A stretch of 55,267 nt of DNA from Magnetococcales bacterium (lineage in GTDB: Bacteria > Pseudomonadota > Magnetococcia > Magnetococcales > UBA8363). The notes below the pieces were generated by a model that worked only from the letters and a program-made list of their open reading frames with translations, was not told where the DNA came from and did not search any database. Position numbers and translations under genes: made by a program. Positions 36,479-45,472 of the stretch are shown piece by piece (position 1 is the first letter of the stretch; every line of letters starts with the position of its first letter). Location of the stretch: the NCBI GenBank assembly GCA_002753515.1, contig PEAK01000024.1, positions 1 through 55,267 on the forward strand. Reading direction: 5' to 3'.

Positions 36479-37387
36479 ATGTTGGAGGAGGTTGGTCTGA
36501 CGATCGTTGAGTCCAGATCGGTGTTGCATCGTCTCGAAGTGGCCATGGTCAGTCACGAGGAATGGTTGGCGGAGTTTCATCGGGCACTGCTGTGTGGTGG
36601 CAGCCTGGGCGATGAGTATATGGCCGAAGATGCCCACGAACGCTGTCGATTCGGGCTGGAAGTGAAATCTCTTTTAGGGAAAAAGGGTGCGTTGGGGGAA
36701 TTGATCCTGATTCAGGATATCCTGTTTTTGCATCAGCGCATGCACGATATCGTCCGGCGCTTTGCCGATTACCACCATTCCGAAACCCGGGATGAACTGA
36801 TGCTCTCACGTTTGTACGACGAGGTCATTGCCAAAAGAATGGCCTTTCGCTGGATGGTTTTGGCTTTTGATCATAATGTTTGTTTTCAAATCCTTCATAC
36901 CGACCCCTTGACCAATACCCTTGGTCGGGAAAAGTTGCTGGCCACCTTGCAAAGGGAAATCCATGAAATTGCCAAGCATCCCGGGCGGGAATCGTTGATC
37001 GTCATGGTTGATGTCGATTATTTCAAAAGAATTAATGACACCTACGGTCACGTCATTGGTGATCGCGTTCTCATTGAGGTCAGTCGTTTCATCAAGACCA
37101 ATTTGCGGCCAACGGACTTGGTATTCCGCTATGGCGGCGAGGAGTTCGTCCTCTTCCTCTCCAATACGCCCTTATCCTGGGCGGGGGTGTTGTTGGAACG
37201 ATTGCGTCAGCGCTTGAGTGAGTATGAAATCGTGACCTCGCCCCTGTCCCATCCCCTGACGGTTACAGCGTCTTTTGGCGTGGCGCAAATTAGTGGCACG
37301 GAATCCATCCAGGAGAATGTGGACCGGGCCGACAAGGCCATGTATCAAGCCAAGAGGTCAGGCCGTAACCGTGTCGTCATGGGCTGA
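36479..37387 (+). CDS. Diguanylate cyclase with N-terminal zinc-binding (CZB) domain
   Basis: 302 residues from ATG 36479 (AGGAG, 6-nt spacing). The N-terminal CZB-like bundle carries the ligand pattern SHEEW, ERCRFG and FLHQRMH, matching His/Cys/His/His of E. coli DgcZ, whose zinc binding inhibits the cyclase. The GGDEF domain (about 150-302) has GGEEF preceded by an RxxD inhibitory site (RPTD). It should make c-di-GMP under zinc control, near flagellin genes. 36187-36478 shows a nine-G run near 36417 and no gene. Confidence 0.88.
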   Translation: MLEEVGLTIVESRSVLHRLEVAMVSHEEWLAEFHRALLCGGSLGDEYMAEDAHERCRFGLEVKSLLGKKGALGELILIQDILFLHQRMHDIVRRFADYHHSETRDELMLSRLYDEVIAKRMAFRWMVLAFDHNVCFQILHTDPLTNTLGREKLLATLQREIHEIAKHPGRESLIVMVDVDYFKRINDTYGHVIGDRVLIEVSRFIKTNLRPTDLVFRYGGEEFVLFLSNTPLSWAGVLLERLRQRLSEYEIVTSPLSHPLTVTASFGVAQISGTESIQENVDRADKAMYQAKRSGRNRVVMG

Positions 37388-37653
37388 CACCATCCTTTCC
37401 GGGGGCTTGTTCCCCCGCAGTCCGATCCGTTTCGCCGTGTTCCTCACCTTCCGATAGATCATAGCGTATTCCCCCCCCGGGAACCCATGGCGTTGGTAAC
37501 GTGGGTTCATTCCGCTGACTTCCCTGATGATTCCCGTTTCCCCCCGTTTCCCCCCGTTGGCCCGCAGCTTTGGCGGGCTGTTACCGTATTTCCATAATAT
37601 TCAATAACATGTCGCATTGTGCGAGATAATGGTGTGGGGGGTGAAAAAAATGC

Positions 37654-37680
37654 TCAAGAACCCTATCCAAAATCCGATAA
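37654..37680 (+). promoter_or_regulatory. Candidate sigma-28 (FliA) flagellar promoter
   Basis: TCAAGAAC, 11 bp, then TCCGATAA, close to the FliA consensus TAAAGTTT-N11-GCCGATAA. It lies 138 bp upstream of the first flagellin start, in an otherwise gene-free stretch (37388-37818) that also has a GCCCGC/GCGGGC dyad and TTTCCCCCCG duplications. Confidence 0.65.
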
Positions 37681-37818
37681 ATTGAAAAGAGAGTTTTTTA
37701 ATTAATGGATTCTTGATTGGAGAATTGAAACGGGAGCCCGGGTCGGCTTCCTTACCAAAAAGGGCTCAACCGAACCAGGGAGGGGTTGGAACAGGATAGC
37801 AATGCTTGGAGAACCATC

Positions 37819-38739
37819 ATGTCAATTACTTTAAACAGCAGTATCGCCTCCATCAATGCCAGGAGGCAGCTTAATAATCATTCACTGGCATTAACGCAAA
37901 CCATGGCCAGACTTTCTTCCGGGATGCGTATTAATTCATCGAAAGACGATGCTGCGGGAATGGCCATTACCAACCGCATGGTTGCACAAATACGTGGCAT
38001 GAACGTGGCCATTCGTAATGCCAACGATGGTATTTCGCTAGCCCAGGTGGCGGAAGGTGCGTTGAGTGAGACGCAGAATGCCTTGCAAAGGATGCGGGAG
38101 TTGGCCATTCAGGCTGCCAATTCGACTTATTCCTCCACGGATCGCAGTAATCTGCAATCTGAATTCACGCAGATGTTGGCGGAAATCAACCGGATCGCAT
38201 CGACAACGGCATTCAACAATGTGAGCCTGCTGGGTGGTATCAAAGTGTCCGGGAACAAGTCGTATGTGATTCAGACATTTGCCGGCACATTCCAAGTCGG
38301 TCCCAATGGCGGGCAGACGATTACGATCGCTGTGAGCCGGGCGGGTTTGGGCGAACTCGGGCTGTATCATTACAGTTACAATACCGGCACGGTTTCGACG
38401 AGTTATATCCAGACAGCCAAGGTGAGTATCCGGGTTCGGATCAGTACGGCCGCCCATGCCAACTCGGCTCTGGGTTACATTGATAGCGCCCTGGATACGG
38501 TATCCAACATTCGTGCGGCATTGGGTGCGGCCCAGAGTCGCTTCCAAACCGTGGTCAATTCCCTTTCCAATATGGTTGAGAACACGGATGCGGCGCGGTC
38601 CCGGATCCAGGATGCCGACATTGCCCTGGAGACGGCGAATCTGACCAAATTCACCATTTTGCAACAGGCCGGGGTGGCTATTCTGGCGCAGGCCAACCAG
38701 CAGCCCACGATTGCCTTGGCACTGTTGGGCAAGGTGTGA
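37819..38739 (+). CDS. Flagellin
   Basis: 306 residues from ATG 37819 (GGAG). The conserved N-terminal D0/D1 region (ALTQTMARLSSGMRINSSKD, then MAITNRMVAQIRGMN) and C-terminal D1/D0 region (SRFQTVVNSLSNMVENTDA, ending LALLGKV) flank a short, Ser/Thr/Tyr-rich variable centre (about residues 150-225). It is exported by the flagellar type III system to form the filament. The surface-exposed centre could be O-glycosylated. A sigma-28 promoter lies upstream. Confidence 0.97.
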   Translation: MSITLNSSIASINARRQLNNHSLALTQTMARLSSGMRINSSKDDAAGMAITNRMVAQIRGMNVAIRNANDGISLAQVAEGALSETQNALQRMRELAIQAANSTYSSTDRSNLQSEFTQMLAEINRIASTTAFNNVSLLGGIKVSGNKSYVIQTFAGTFQVGPNGGQTITIAVSRAGLGELGLYHYSYNTGTVSTSYIQTAKVSIRVRISTAAHANSALGYIDSALDTVSNIRAALGAAQSRFQTVVNSLSNMVENTDAARSRIQDADIALETANLTKFTILQQAGVAILAQANQQPTIALALLGKV

Positions 38740-38884
38740 TGGCGTGATGGGTTAAGGGAATGAGATCCGGGATGGGGATCATGGAACAGCGGGTCGGACC
38801 GGCCCGATTCAATGAACGGTTCACTGTTTACAATGGATGGTTGACTCAGGAAACCTTGTTTCCACAGCGACAGGATGAACGAAC

Positions 38885-39784
38885 ATGGCACTGACAATTA
38901 CAAGTAGTATTGCTTCTATTAATGCTCGTCGGCAACTTGAGAAGGCAAGTCTTTCGTTGACCCAGACCATGCAAAGACTTTCCTCAGGGATGCGTATCAA
39001 TACCTCGAAAGACGATGCTGCGGGGATGGCCATTACCAATCGCATGGTGGCGCAGATTCGCGGCATGAATGTGGCTATCCGCAATGCCAACGACGGCATT
39101 TCTTTGACACAGGTTGCTGAAGGTGCCTTGAGCGAAACGCAAAATGCCTTGCAACGGATGCGGGAGTTGGCCATTCAAGCCGCCAACTCCACGTACTCGT
39201 CCAGTGATCGCGCCAACCTGCAATCTGAATTCCAGCAAATGCTTCAAGAGATTCAGCGGATATCCAGCACGACGACCTTCAACAACGTCAATCTGCTGGG
39301 TGGTTCGGCCAACGGTAAAACCAGGGGTACTTCGTTTCAAGGGACTTTTGCTGTTGGGCCCAATGCCGGTCAGACGATTACGGTCAAGTTCAGTATCATG
39401 GGCCTATCTGGTTTGCATCTGGTTCCTCTGAACGGTGGCACGACAACGTATGTTTCTGCCATCCAGAAATCAGCTCTCCTGAGTATCGGTGTGGCAACGG
39501 CTGCCAACACTGCTCTTGGGTATATTGATTCGGCCTTGGACACGGTATCCAGCTTCAGGGCCACCTTGGGTGCGTTGCAAAGCCGCTTCCAAACCGTAGT
39601 ATCCAGCTTGTCGAACATGGTGGAAAATACGGATTCCGCCCGTTCGCGGATCCAGGATGCCGATATCGCCTTGGAGACGGCGAATCTGACCAAATATACC
39701 ATTCTACAACAAGCCGGGGTGGCGATATTGGCACAGGCCAATCAGCAACCCACGATTGCCTTGGCCCTTTTAGGTAAGGCGTAA
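38885..39784 (+). CDS. Flagellin (second copy)
   Basis: A 299-residue paralogue of the preceding gene, nearly identical in the first about 135 and last about 75 residues and divergent in the centre, where it lacks several residues. It starts MALTITSSIASINARRQLEK and ends LALLGKA. A tandem duplication is the simplest origin. The 145-bp gap shows no clear sigma-28 motif, so it may depend on the first promoter. A strong hairpin follows. Confidence 0.97.
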   Translation: MALTITSSIASINARRQLEKASLSLTQTMQRLSSGMRINTSKDDAAGMAITNRMVAQIRGMNVAIRNANDGISLTQVAEGALSETQNALQRMRELAIQAANSTYSSSDRANLQSEFQQMLQEIQRISSTTTFNNVNLLGGSANGKTRGTSFQGTFAVGPNAGQTITVKFSIMGLSGLHLVPLNGGTTTYVSAIQKSALLSIGVATAANTALGYIDSALDTVSSFRATLGALQSRFQTVVSSLSNMVENTDSARSRIQDADIALETANLTKYTILQQAGVAILAQANQQPTIALALLGKA

Positions 39785-39796
39785 AGGGGGATGACA

Positions 39797-39828
39797 TGCC
39801 GGGTGGGGGACTCGCCCCCCACCCGGCA
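39797..39828 (+). terminator. Strong hairpin after the flagellins
   Basis: A perfect 13-bp stem, TGCCGGGTGGGGG paired with CCCCCACCCGGCA around a 6-nt loop, 12 bp after the second flagellin stop. There is no U-run, so it may be a weak intrinsic terminator or a 3'-end stabiliser. 39829-40018 shows no gene. Confidence 0.6.
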
Positions 39829-40018
39829 TCGTTGCCGCCTGTGGAGTTGGTGGTCGTTTTCATTTAGTATGGTATGTGAGGTTGTCCACCAAATCGTTTT
39901 CAGCTATCGCTATCTGCAAGTCGATAACCGTGACCGCTACCCTGCCAGAACTTCCCGTCATCGAAGCCCGGATCTGTATTTTTCGGTTCCCTCGACGTGA
40001 AATGACCGTTGGGCCATC

Positions 40019-41950
40019 GTGAACATCCCCGCATCGTGCCTGCGTCAGGCGATCACCATACGACTCGTGGAAGAACGTCTCCTGGAGCTGTATGCCCTGG
40101 GTGAGGTGCATGGGACCGTCCATACCTGTGTTGGACAGGAATGGAGTGGTGTTGCTGTTTGCGCGGCATTGCGGAAAGGGGACACGATTTTTTCCAATCA
40201 TCGCGGTCATGGCCATTTTTTAAGCTGGTGTGACGATGTCGAGGGGTTGATCGGGGAAATTCTGGGCCGTTCGAGCGGCGTTTGTGGTGGCTGGGGGGGG
40301 AGCCAACATCTGGCGGTGGCAGGCTTCTTCAGTAACGGCATTGTTGGAGGCATGGGGCCGGTCAGTGCCGGGGCGGCCATGGCGCACAAACTGCGCGGGG
40401 GGGGGGATATCGCCGTCCTGTTCATCGGTGACGGCGGTATGAACCAGGGTGTCGTTTTCGAGACCTTCAACGCCGCATCGCGCTTTGATTTGCCGCTGCT
40501 CATCGTCTGCGAAATCAACGGCATCGCCCAATCCACCGCCATCGATACCGTGTTGGCGGGAAGCCTCGCCGGGCGTGCAGCCTCTTTTGACATTGACATC
40601 GTGGAAGGGGATACCTGGCACCCGGAGGCATTGTTGGCATCGGCCCAGCGTGCCGTGACACAGGTGCGTTCCCGATCCCGACCGGTTTTGTTATGCGTTC
40701 ACACCTTTCGCTTGAATCCCCATTCCAAGGGCGATGATCTGCGTCCCCGGGCTCTGCTGGATGACTACAGGCAGCGGGATCTCCTCTGCCAATGGTTCGC
40801 GGCAGCGGATGGGGATATCCACACCTTGCGGGAATCCTGCCGGATGCGCGTGGAACGGGCTGTGCAAAATGCCCTGGCCGCCCCCATGGCTTGCGGCATC
40901 GAAACACCATTCCCGGCAAGGGCCGATGTTATTTGGCGTCCGGCGGTATCCCCGGGGGGGTCATTGGTTACCCGATTACGCAATGGTTGGGAGAAAGCCC
41001 TGTCCGGGGATTCCCGTGTGCTTTTCCTGGGCGAGGATGTGGCTGATCCCTACGGCGGTGCCTTCAAGGTCAGCAAGGGGCTTTCCAGTCGTTTCCCCGA
41101 ACGGGTGTACAACATGCCGATCAGTGAAGCGGCCATGGTTGGCCTGGGTGTGGGGCTCGCCCTTTCCGGCTTGCGACCGGTGATTGAAATCATGTTTGGT
41201 GATTTCTTGACCCTGGCGTTTGACCAACTTTGTAATCATGCGGCCAAATTCCATGATATGTATGGCGGGCGTTTTCACGTTCCCCTGGTGGTTCGGACCC
41301 CCATGGGTGGACGGCGCGGGTATGGTCCGACCCATAGCCAATCCCTGGAAAAACATTTTTTGGGTATCCCCGGACTCCAGGTTGCCGCCATTCATCATCG
41401 CCTGGATTGCGAAGCGATGCTGTCCCGTCTGCCCGGCTGGATTCAACATCCCCTGCTGTTGATCGAAAACAAGACCGCTTATGGCCTTGATGGGGCGGCG
41501 GGTGTGCTTGAAGGTTTCGTTTACCAGGAAACCGGGGGGCTTTTTCCAACCCTGCGGATTCACCCCGGATTGCAACCCGATGTCCTCATCTTCGGATATG
41601 GTGGCATGCTGGTGGAGATCGAGGCGGCCATGGACCGTCTTTTTGTCGATCATGACGTGCTTTGTGCCGCTATCGTGCCGACCATGCTGCATCCTTTCGA
41701 TATGGATCCGGTTTTCGAGGCATTGCGTGAAACCCACAGAATGGTCATTGTTGAGGAAGGGGCGGGATTCGCGGGTTTGGGGGCGGAGGTTGTCGCCATG
41801 ATCCATGAGCGGGGTGTTGGGCCTGTGCGGATCAAACGCCTCTCCGGGATCGCCCTCGCCATTCCAGCGGCTGTTTCCGCCGAAGCGACCCACCTTCCCG
41901 ATGCCCGGGCCATTGTCGGGGCGGTTCTAGCCATGATGCATGGTAGGTGA
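40019..41950 (+). CDS. Fused alpha/beta 2-oxoacid dehydrogenase E1 (TPP-dependent)
   Basis: A 643-residue protein with both E1 subunits in one chain. Residues about 5-290 are E1-alpha: HRGHGH, GGWGGSQH and the TPP motif GDGG...EIN (Asp138, Asn167). Residues about 312-640 are E1-beta: LGEDVADPYGGAFKVSKGL, catalytic Glu in PISEAAM (about 370) and THSQSLE. It would decarboxylate a 2-oxoacid (pyruvate or similar) and load the acyl group on a lipoyl arm. The start is GTG; an upstream ATG is closed by a stop. The next gene begins within its last 11 bp and supplies a lipoyl domain; no E3 gene is adjacent. Confidence 0.9.
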   Translation: MNIPASCLRQAITIRLVEERLLELYALGEVHGTVHTCVGQEWSGVAVCAALRKGDTIFSNHRGHGHFLSWCDDVEGLIGEILGRSSGVCGGWGGSQHLAVAGFFSNGIVGGMGPVSAGAAMAHKLRGGGDIAVLFIGDGGMNQGVVFETFNAASRFDLPLLIVCEINGIAQSTAIDTVLAGSLAGRAASFDIDIVEGDTWHPEALLASAQRAVTQVRSRSRPVLLCVHTFRLNPHSKGDDLRPRALLDDYRQRDLLCQWFAAADGDIHTLRESCRMRVERAVQNALAAPMACGIETPFPARADVIWRPAVSPGGSLVTRLRNGWEKALSGDSRVLFLGEDVADPYGGAFKVSKGLSSRFPERVYNMPISEAAMVGLGVGLALSGLRPVIEIMFGDFLTLAFDQLCNHAAKFHDMYGGRFHVPLVVRTPMGGRRGYGPTHSQSLEKHFLGIPGLQVAAIHHRLDCEAMLSRLPGWIQHPLLLIENKTAYGLDGAAGVLEGFVYQETGGLFPTLRIHPGLQPDVLIFGYGGMLVEIEAAMDRLFVDHDVLCAAIVPTMLHPFDMDPVFEALRETHRMVIVEEGAGFAGLGAEVVAMIHERGVGPVRIKRLSGIALAIPAAVSAEATHLPDARAIVGAVLAMMHGR

Positions 41951-43121
41951 CATGACGATGATTCATCTTTTGCGCACCCCGAAAATTTCCCCCAACGATG
42001 ATCGGCTTCTCGTCGTCAGATTTCTCGTCGAAGATGGGGAGCAAGTGAAAAAGGGCCGGGAAATCGTGGAATTGGAGGGGGCCAAGACAGTGGTGGCGGT
42101 GGAATCCCCTGTCGCGGGGATTTTTTACCCTTTCCAAGAGGTTGGAACGGAAGTTCCCATTGGGGGCATCGTCGGCGTGATCACTCCCACGCCGATGACG
42201 CGCAGTGACATTCTGCTCGCCCTGGCCGACGACGATACCCGACAAGCGGATGCCCCGGTTCCGTCCACGCCCGGTTCCGGCGTCCGCTTTTCCAAGGCGG
42301 CGGCAGCATGGTTGGACGACAATGGCCTTGTGGCGGATCGGTTCGCCGGTCACGGTCTGGTTACCGTTTCCCGGTTGCGGGCCATGCTGGCCGATGAGGG
42401 CAATGGACGTCCGAATGGTGTTCGTCAGGGGGTGGCACCGTCACCCGGTCGGCCCGGGGCCAACCGACGGGTGCTATTGGCAGGGGCGGGGCCGGGAGCG
42501 CACCAGGTGTTGGATATTCTTTTGCGCGATTCCGAGTCGGAGGTGATTGGCCTTTTGGATGACAACCCGGAGAAACATGCCCGGGTCATTCGTGGCATTC
42601 CCGTACTCGGTCCCCTGGAACACATGAACGTCCTGGCAACGCAGAACAAAGCCGATTCCGTCCTTTGCACCACCCCAACGGCGATTTCCTTTCGACAAAA
42701 GGTGGGGGTGATGGCGCGGGAGGCCGGCTTGCAACTGGCCACCGCCATCCACGCCAGCGCCATCATCTCGGAAACGGCGTCCATTGCCCCGGGTAGTGTC
42801 ATCGGCGCGTTGTGCTACATCGGGCCGGAAACAATTCTCGGAGAAAACTGTTTTTTAAGTTCGCGTACTACGTTTGAGCATCACAACCAAATCGGATCGT
42901 GGGTGACTACCGGACCCAATGTCGCGACGTCGGGATTGGTGGTGGTCGGTTCCGGTGTTCGGTTTGGCAGTGGTATCGTTGTGGAACCCAAGGTGATTAT
43001 TGGCGACAATGCCACGGTTGCCTCCGGTTCGGTTGTGACCAACGATATTCCAGCCCATGCCATTCTCAAACGTGGTTCCGATGGGAAACCGATCCTGCAA
43101 CCAAGGAAAGCCAATCCATGA
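41940..43121 (+). CDS. Lipoyl / E3-binding / PglD-type acyltransferase fusion
   Basis: Up to 393 residues (alternative starts ATG 41952, with AGG ahead, and 41958). Residues about 8-82 are a lipoyl domain with Lys49 in EGAKTVVAVESP, the place of the lipoylated Lys. Residues about 115-150 resemble a peripheral subunit-binding domain (RFSKAAAAWLDDNGL, FAGHGLVTVSRL). Residues about 175-240 are a PglD_N Rossmann part (LLAGAGPGAHQVLDI) and about 270-375 a hexapeptide beta-helix with the catalytic-type EHH (Glu313-His314) at the NeuD/PglD position. Thus a sugar N-acyltransferase replaces the usual E2 core. Acyl transfer from lipoate to an amino sugar is inferred. Confidence 0.85.
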   Translation: MVGDMTMIHLLRTPKISPNDDRLLVVRFLVEDGEQVKKGREIVELEGAKTVVAVESPVAGIFYPFQEVGTEVPIGGIVGVITPTPMTRSDILLALADDDTRQADAPVPSTPGSGVRFSKAAAAWLDDNGLVADRFAGHGLVTVSRLRAMLADEGNGRPNGVRQGVAPSPGRPGANRRVLLAGAGPGAHQVLDILLRDSESEVIGLLDDNPEKHARVIRGIPVLGPLEHMNVLATQNKADSVLCTTPTAISFRQKVGVMAREAGLQLATAIHASAIISETASIAPGSVIGALCYIGPETILGENCFLSSRTTFEHHNQIGSWVTTGPNVATSGLVVVGSGVRFGSGIVVEPKVIIGDNATVASGSVVTNDIPAHAILKRGSDGKPILQPRKANP

Positions 43122-44206
43122 TGGTCCCCTTTCTCGATCTGCGTGTTACCGATGTCAGCGAACGCGAAGAGCTGCTTCAGGCCGTGAATGGTGTTCTGAG
43201 CCATGGTCGCATCGTCCTGGGCCCCGAAGTGGAACTCCTGGAGGAACAAGTGGCCCGGGAGTGTGATCGCCGCTATGCCGTGGGTGTCAATTCGGGTTCC
43301 GATGCCCTGATTCTTTCATTGCGAAGTTTGGCATTGCCTCCGGGATCGGAAATCATTACCACGCCGCTTTCTTTTATCGCTACGGCCAATGCCATTCGTT
43401 TGAATGGGTTGGTACCGGTGTTCGCCGACATCGGGGATGATTTGAACCTCGATCCTGAAAGTATTGCCGGTTTGATCACACCCCGTACCAAGGCGATTAT
43501 GGTAGTCCACTGGGCCGGTAAGTTATGTGCCATGGATGCCATTGCCACCATTGCCAAGGAACGCGGGTTGATCGTGATCGAAGACGCTTCCCAGGCTTAC
43601 GGCGCGTCGATGGGGGAACGCAAGGCTGGTGGTTTCGGGCTTTTGGGTTGTTTCAGCATGAACAGTATGAAGGTATTGGCCAGCCTGGGGGAGGCGGGCA
43701 TGGTGGTGACCGACGATCTGGAGTTGCGCGACCGCTTGATCGCGTTGCGCTACAACGGCTTGGTCAACCGCGAGGAGTGCCATTATGTCAGTCATAACGG
43801 TCGGCTGGATACCATTCAGGCCGCCATGTTGTTGGTGCGGTTGCGGCGGTTCGCATCGGTGATCGATGCCCGGCGCAACAATGCCTCCTTCTACCGGGAA
43901 CACCTGAAGGAGAGGGTGATCTGCCCGGAAGAGACCCCCGGGTTCCGGGATGTCTTTTATGCGTATACCATTCGGAGTGACCGCCGTGATGATCTGAAAC
44001 GGTATTTGGAAAATCGTGGTATTGAAACCAAGATTCAGCATCCCTTCCTCATGCCGCAGCATCCGGCCTATCGGGGTTCCCCGGGTCGTTATCCCAATGC
44101 CGAACGCTTGGTGCGGATGGTATTGTCACTGCCCGTTCATGAAAAATTGACTTTCGATCAGCGCCACCGGGTGGTGGATGCGGTACAGGGTTTTTTTGCC
44201 GCTTGA
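43118..44206 (+). CDS. DegT/DnrJ/EryC1/StrS sugar aminotransferase
   Basis: A 362-residue fold-type I PLP enzyme; ATG 43118 overlaps the previous stop and follows AAGGAAAG. PLP contacts: Asp156 in EDASQAYG and the Schiff-base Lys185 in SMNSMKVLASLGEAG. The N-terminal VPFLDLR and GVNSGSDAL are typical. It should convert a nucleotide-linked keto sugar to an amino sugar with glutamate as donor, giving the amine that a PglD-type enzyme acylates. The 4,6-dehydratase that would make the keto sugar is not in the window. Confidence 0.92.
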   Translation: MMVPFLDLRVTDVSEREELLQAVNGVLSHGRIVLGPEVELLEEQVARECDRRYAVGVNSGSDALILSLRSLALPPGSEIITTPLSFIATANAIRLNGLVPVFADIGDDLNLDPESIAGLITPRTKAIMVVHWAGKLCAMDAIATIAKERGLIVIEDASQAYGASMGERKAGGFGLLGCFSMNSMKVLASLGEAGMVVTDDLELRDRLIALRYNGLVNREECHYVSHNGRLDTIQAAMLLVRLRRFASVIDARRNNASFYREHLKERVICPEETPGFRDVFYAYTIRSDRRDDLKRYLENRGIETKIQHPFLMPQHPAYRGSPGRYPNAERLVRMVLSLPVHEKLTFDQRHRVVDAVQGFFAA

Positions 44207-44215
44207 GGAATGGCT

Positions 44216-44746
44216 ATGAACCCGAAAAAGTTTATTTCCGAGGGGGAAGAGGTGTTCCGGGCGCGGGAAGCCCTGATGACCATTGAAAGATCAGATATTG
44301 AAGATCTGAAACGTAAGGCCATCGGTAACGAACGCGGGCGCTGCCGTATCTGTATCCACGCCGGTGCCAATGATCCGGTGCATGAAATGTTTATTGCCCT
44401 GAGAGGGGGTGCCTTTGATCGTCCACACGCCCATCGGGGAAAGAGGGAATCTTTCCTTATGGTCGATGGGCGCATGGCGGTGGTATTGTTTCGAGCGGAC
44501 GCCAGCATCGACCAAGTGATTCACTTGCATGCCGGCGGGCCTTGTTCCTACTATCATCTGGCCGTCTCCGGCCTTGTCCATGCGACGGTGATCCTGGAAA
44601 CGGCGGTTTTTCTGGAAATCACCCAGGGTCCTTTTGATCCCGGTGACAGTTTTTATCCCGATTGGTCCCCGGAATATGGAACGCCCGGGGCGGACGCATT
44701 CTCCTACCGCCTGCGGCAACATTTGCGAGAGAACATCCATGGTTGA
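44216..44746 (+). CDS. WbuC-family cupin metalloprotein
   Basis: About 176 residues from ATG 44216 (GAGGA, 6-nt spacing; ATG 44210 also possible). The cupin core is ALRGGAFDRPHAHRGKRESF, two His and a Glu as metal ligands, then MVDGRMAVVLF and a second His in GLVHATVIL. WbuC-type cupins occur in O-antigen and capsule loci with unknown reaction; sugar isomerisation or modification is guessed. It lies 9 bp after the aminotransferase and overlaps the next gene by 8 bp. Confidence 0.85.
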   Translation: MNPKKFISEGEEVFRAREALMTIERSDIEDLKRKAIGNERGRCRICIHAGANDPVHEMFIALRGGAFDRPHAHRGKRESFLMVDGRMAVVLFRADASIDQVIHLHAGGPCSYYHLAVSGLVHATVILETAVFLEITQGPFDPGDSFYPDWSPEYGTPGADAFSYRLRQHLRENIHG

Positions 44747-45431
44747 TATCGGCCAATACAACAAGGAACCAGCCCTTTACGGCAAGTTGGTGGAAGAGCT
44801 TTATCAGCGCTACCCGGATGGGGTGACGTTGCCACCCGAATATGCCGATTTCGTGCAAAACAACACACTGCAAATCTTGATTCGACTGGCACGTTACAAA
44901 TTTGTCGCCCGTTTGATCAAAAAATCGGATCGCCTTTTGGAAGTGGGATCGGGTTCTGGTCTGGGAGCCATGTTCTTGGCACAGCATTGTGCCCACGTGA
45001 CCGGGTTGGAGTTGAAGGTCACGGAGGTGGAAGAGGCCAAAACCATCAACAAACGTGACAATGTCGCCTTTGTGTGCGCCAATCTTTTCGATTATCAACC
45101 GGAACATCGTTTCGATGTCGTCGTATGTCTGGATGTCATCGAACACTTGGTCAAGGAGGAGGGGGTCCGTTTGGTGCAAACCATGGCAAGCCTCCTGAAA
45201 CCTTCGGGAATGCTGGTTGTCGGTTCACCCAGCATCCATTCCTACCCTTACCAAGGCCCCTTGAGTCAGGCTTCGCATGTCCATTGCTATGATCAACCGG
45301 AACTGTTGGCTTTGGTTGATACCTATTGCACCCGAACGCTGGCTTTCTCCATGAACGATGAAACGGTCCATACGGGCTTTCATAAATTGGCTTGGTACTA
45401 TATAGTACTGGGGTTTTCGTCGAAAATATAG
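44739..45431 (+). CDS. SAM-dependent methyltransferase
   Basis: 230 residues from ATG 44739. It is a class I Rossmann methyltransferase: motif I LLEVGSGSGLGAMFLA (about residues 67-82), an acidic residue ending strand 2 (VTGLELK), motif IV FDVVVCLDVIEHL, and post-motif LLKPSGMLVVGSPS. It probably O- or N-methylates the sugar built by this operon. It is the last gene of the plus-strand cluster; the next genes converge. Confidence 0.88.
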   Translation: MVDIGQYNKEPALYGKLVEELYQRYPDGVTLPPEYADFVQNNTLQILIRLARYKFVARLIKKSDRLLEVGSGSGLGAMFLAQHCAHVTGLELKVTEVEEAKTINKRDNVAFVCANLFDYQPEHRFDVVVCLDVIEHLVKEEGVRLVQTMASLLKPSGMLVVGSPSIHSYPYQGPLSQASHVHCYDQPELLALVDTYCTRTLAFSMNDETVHTGFHKLAWYYIVLGFSSKI

Positions 45432-45472
45432 ACCATTCTTTTTTTATGTTTTCCTTTTGTGCCATTTTATAT

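Noticed and set aside
37819-39784. Magnetosome or other magnetotaxis genes near the flagellins
   Set aside because: No mam, mms or mad gene is recognisable; taxonomic placement near Magnetococcales rests on weaker clues only.
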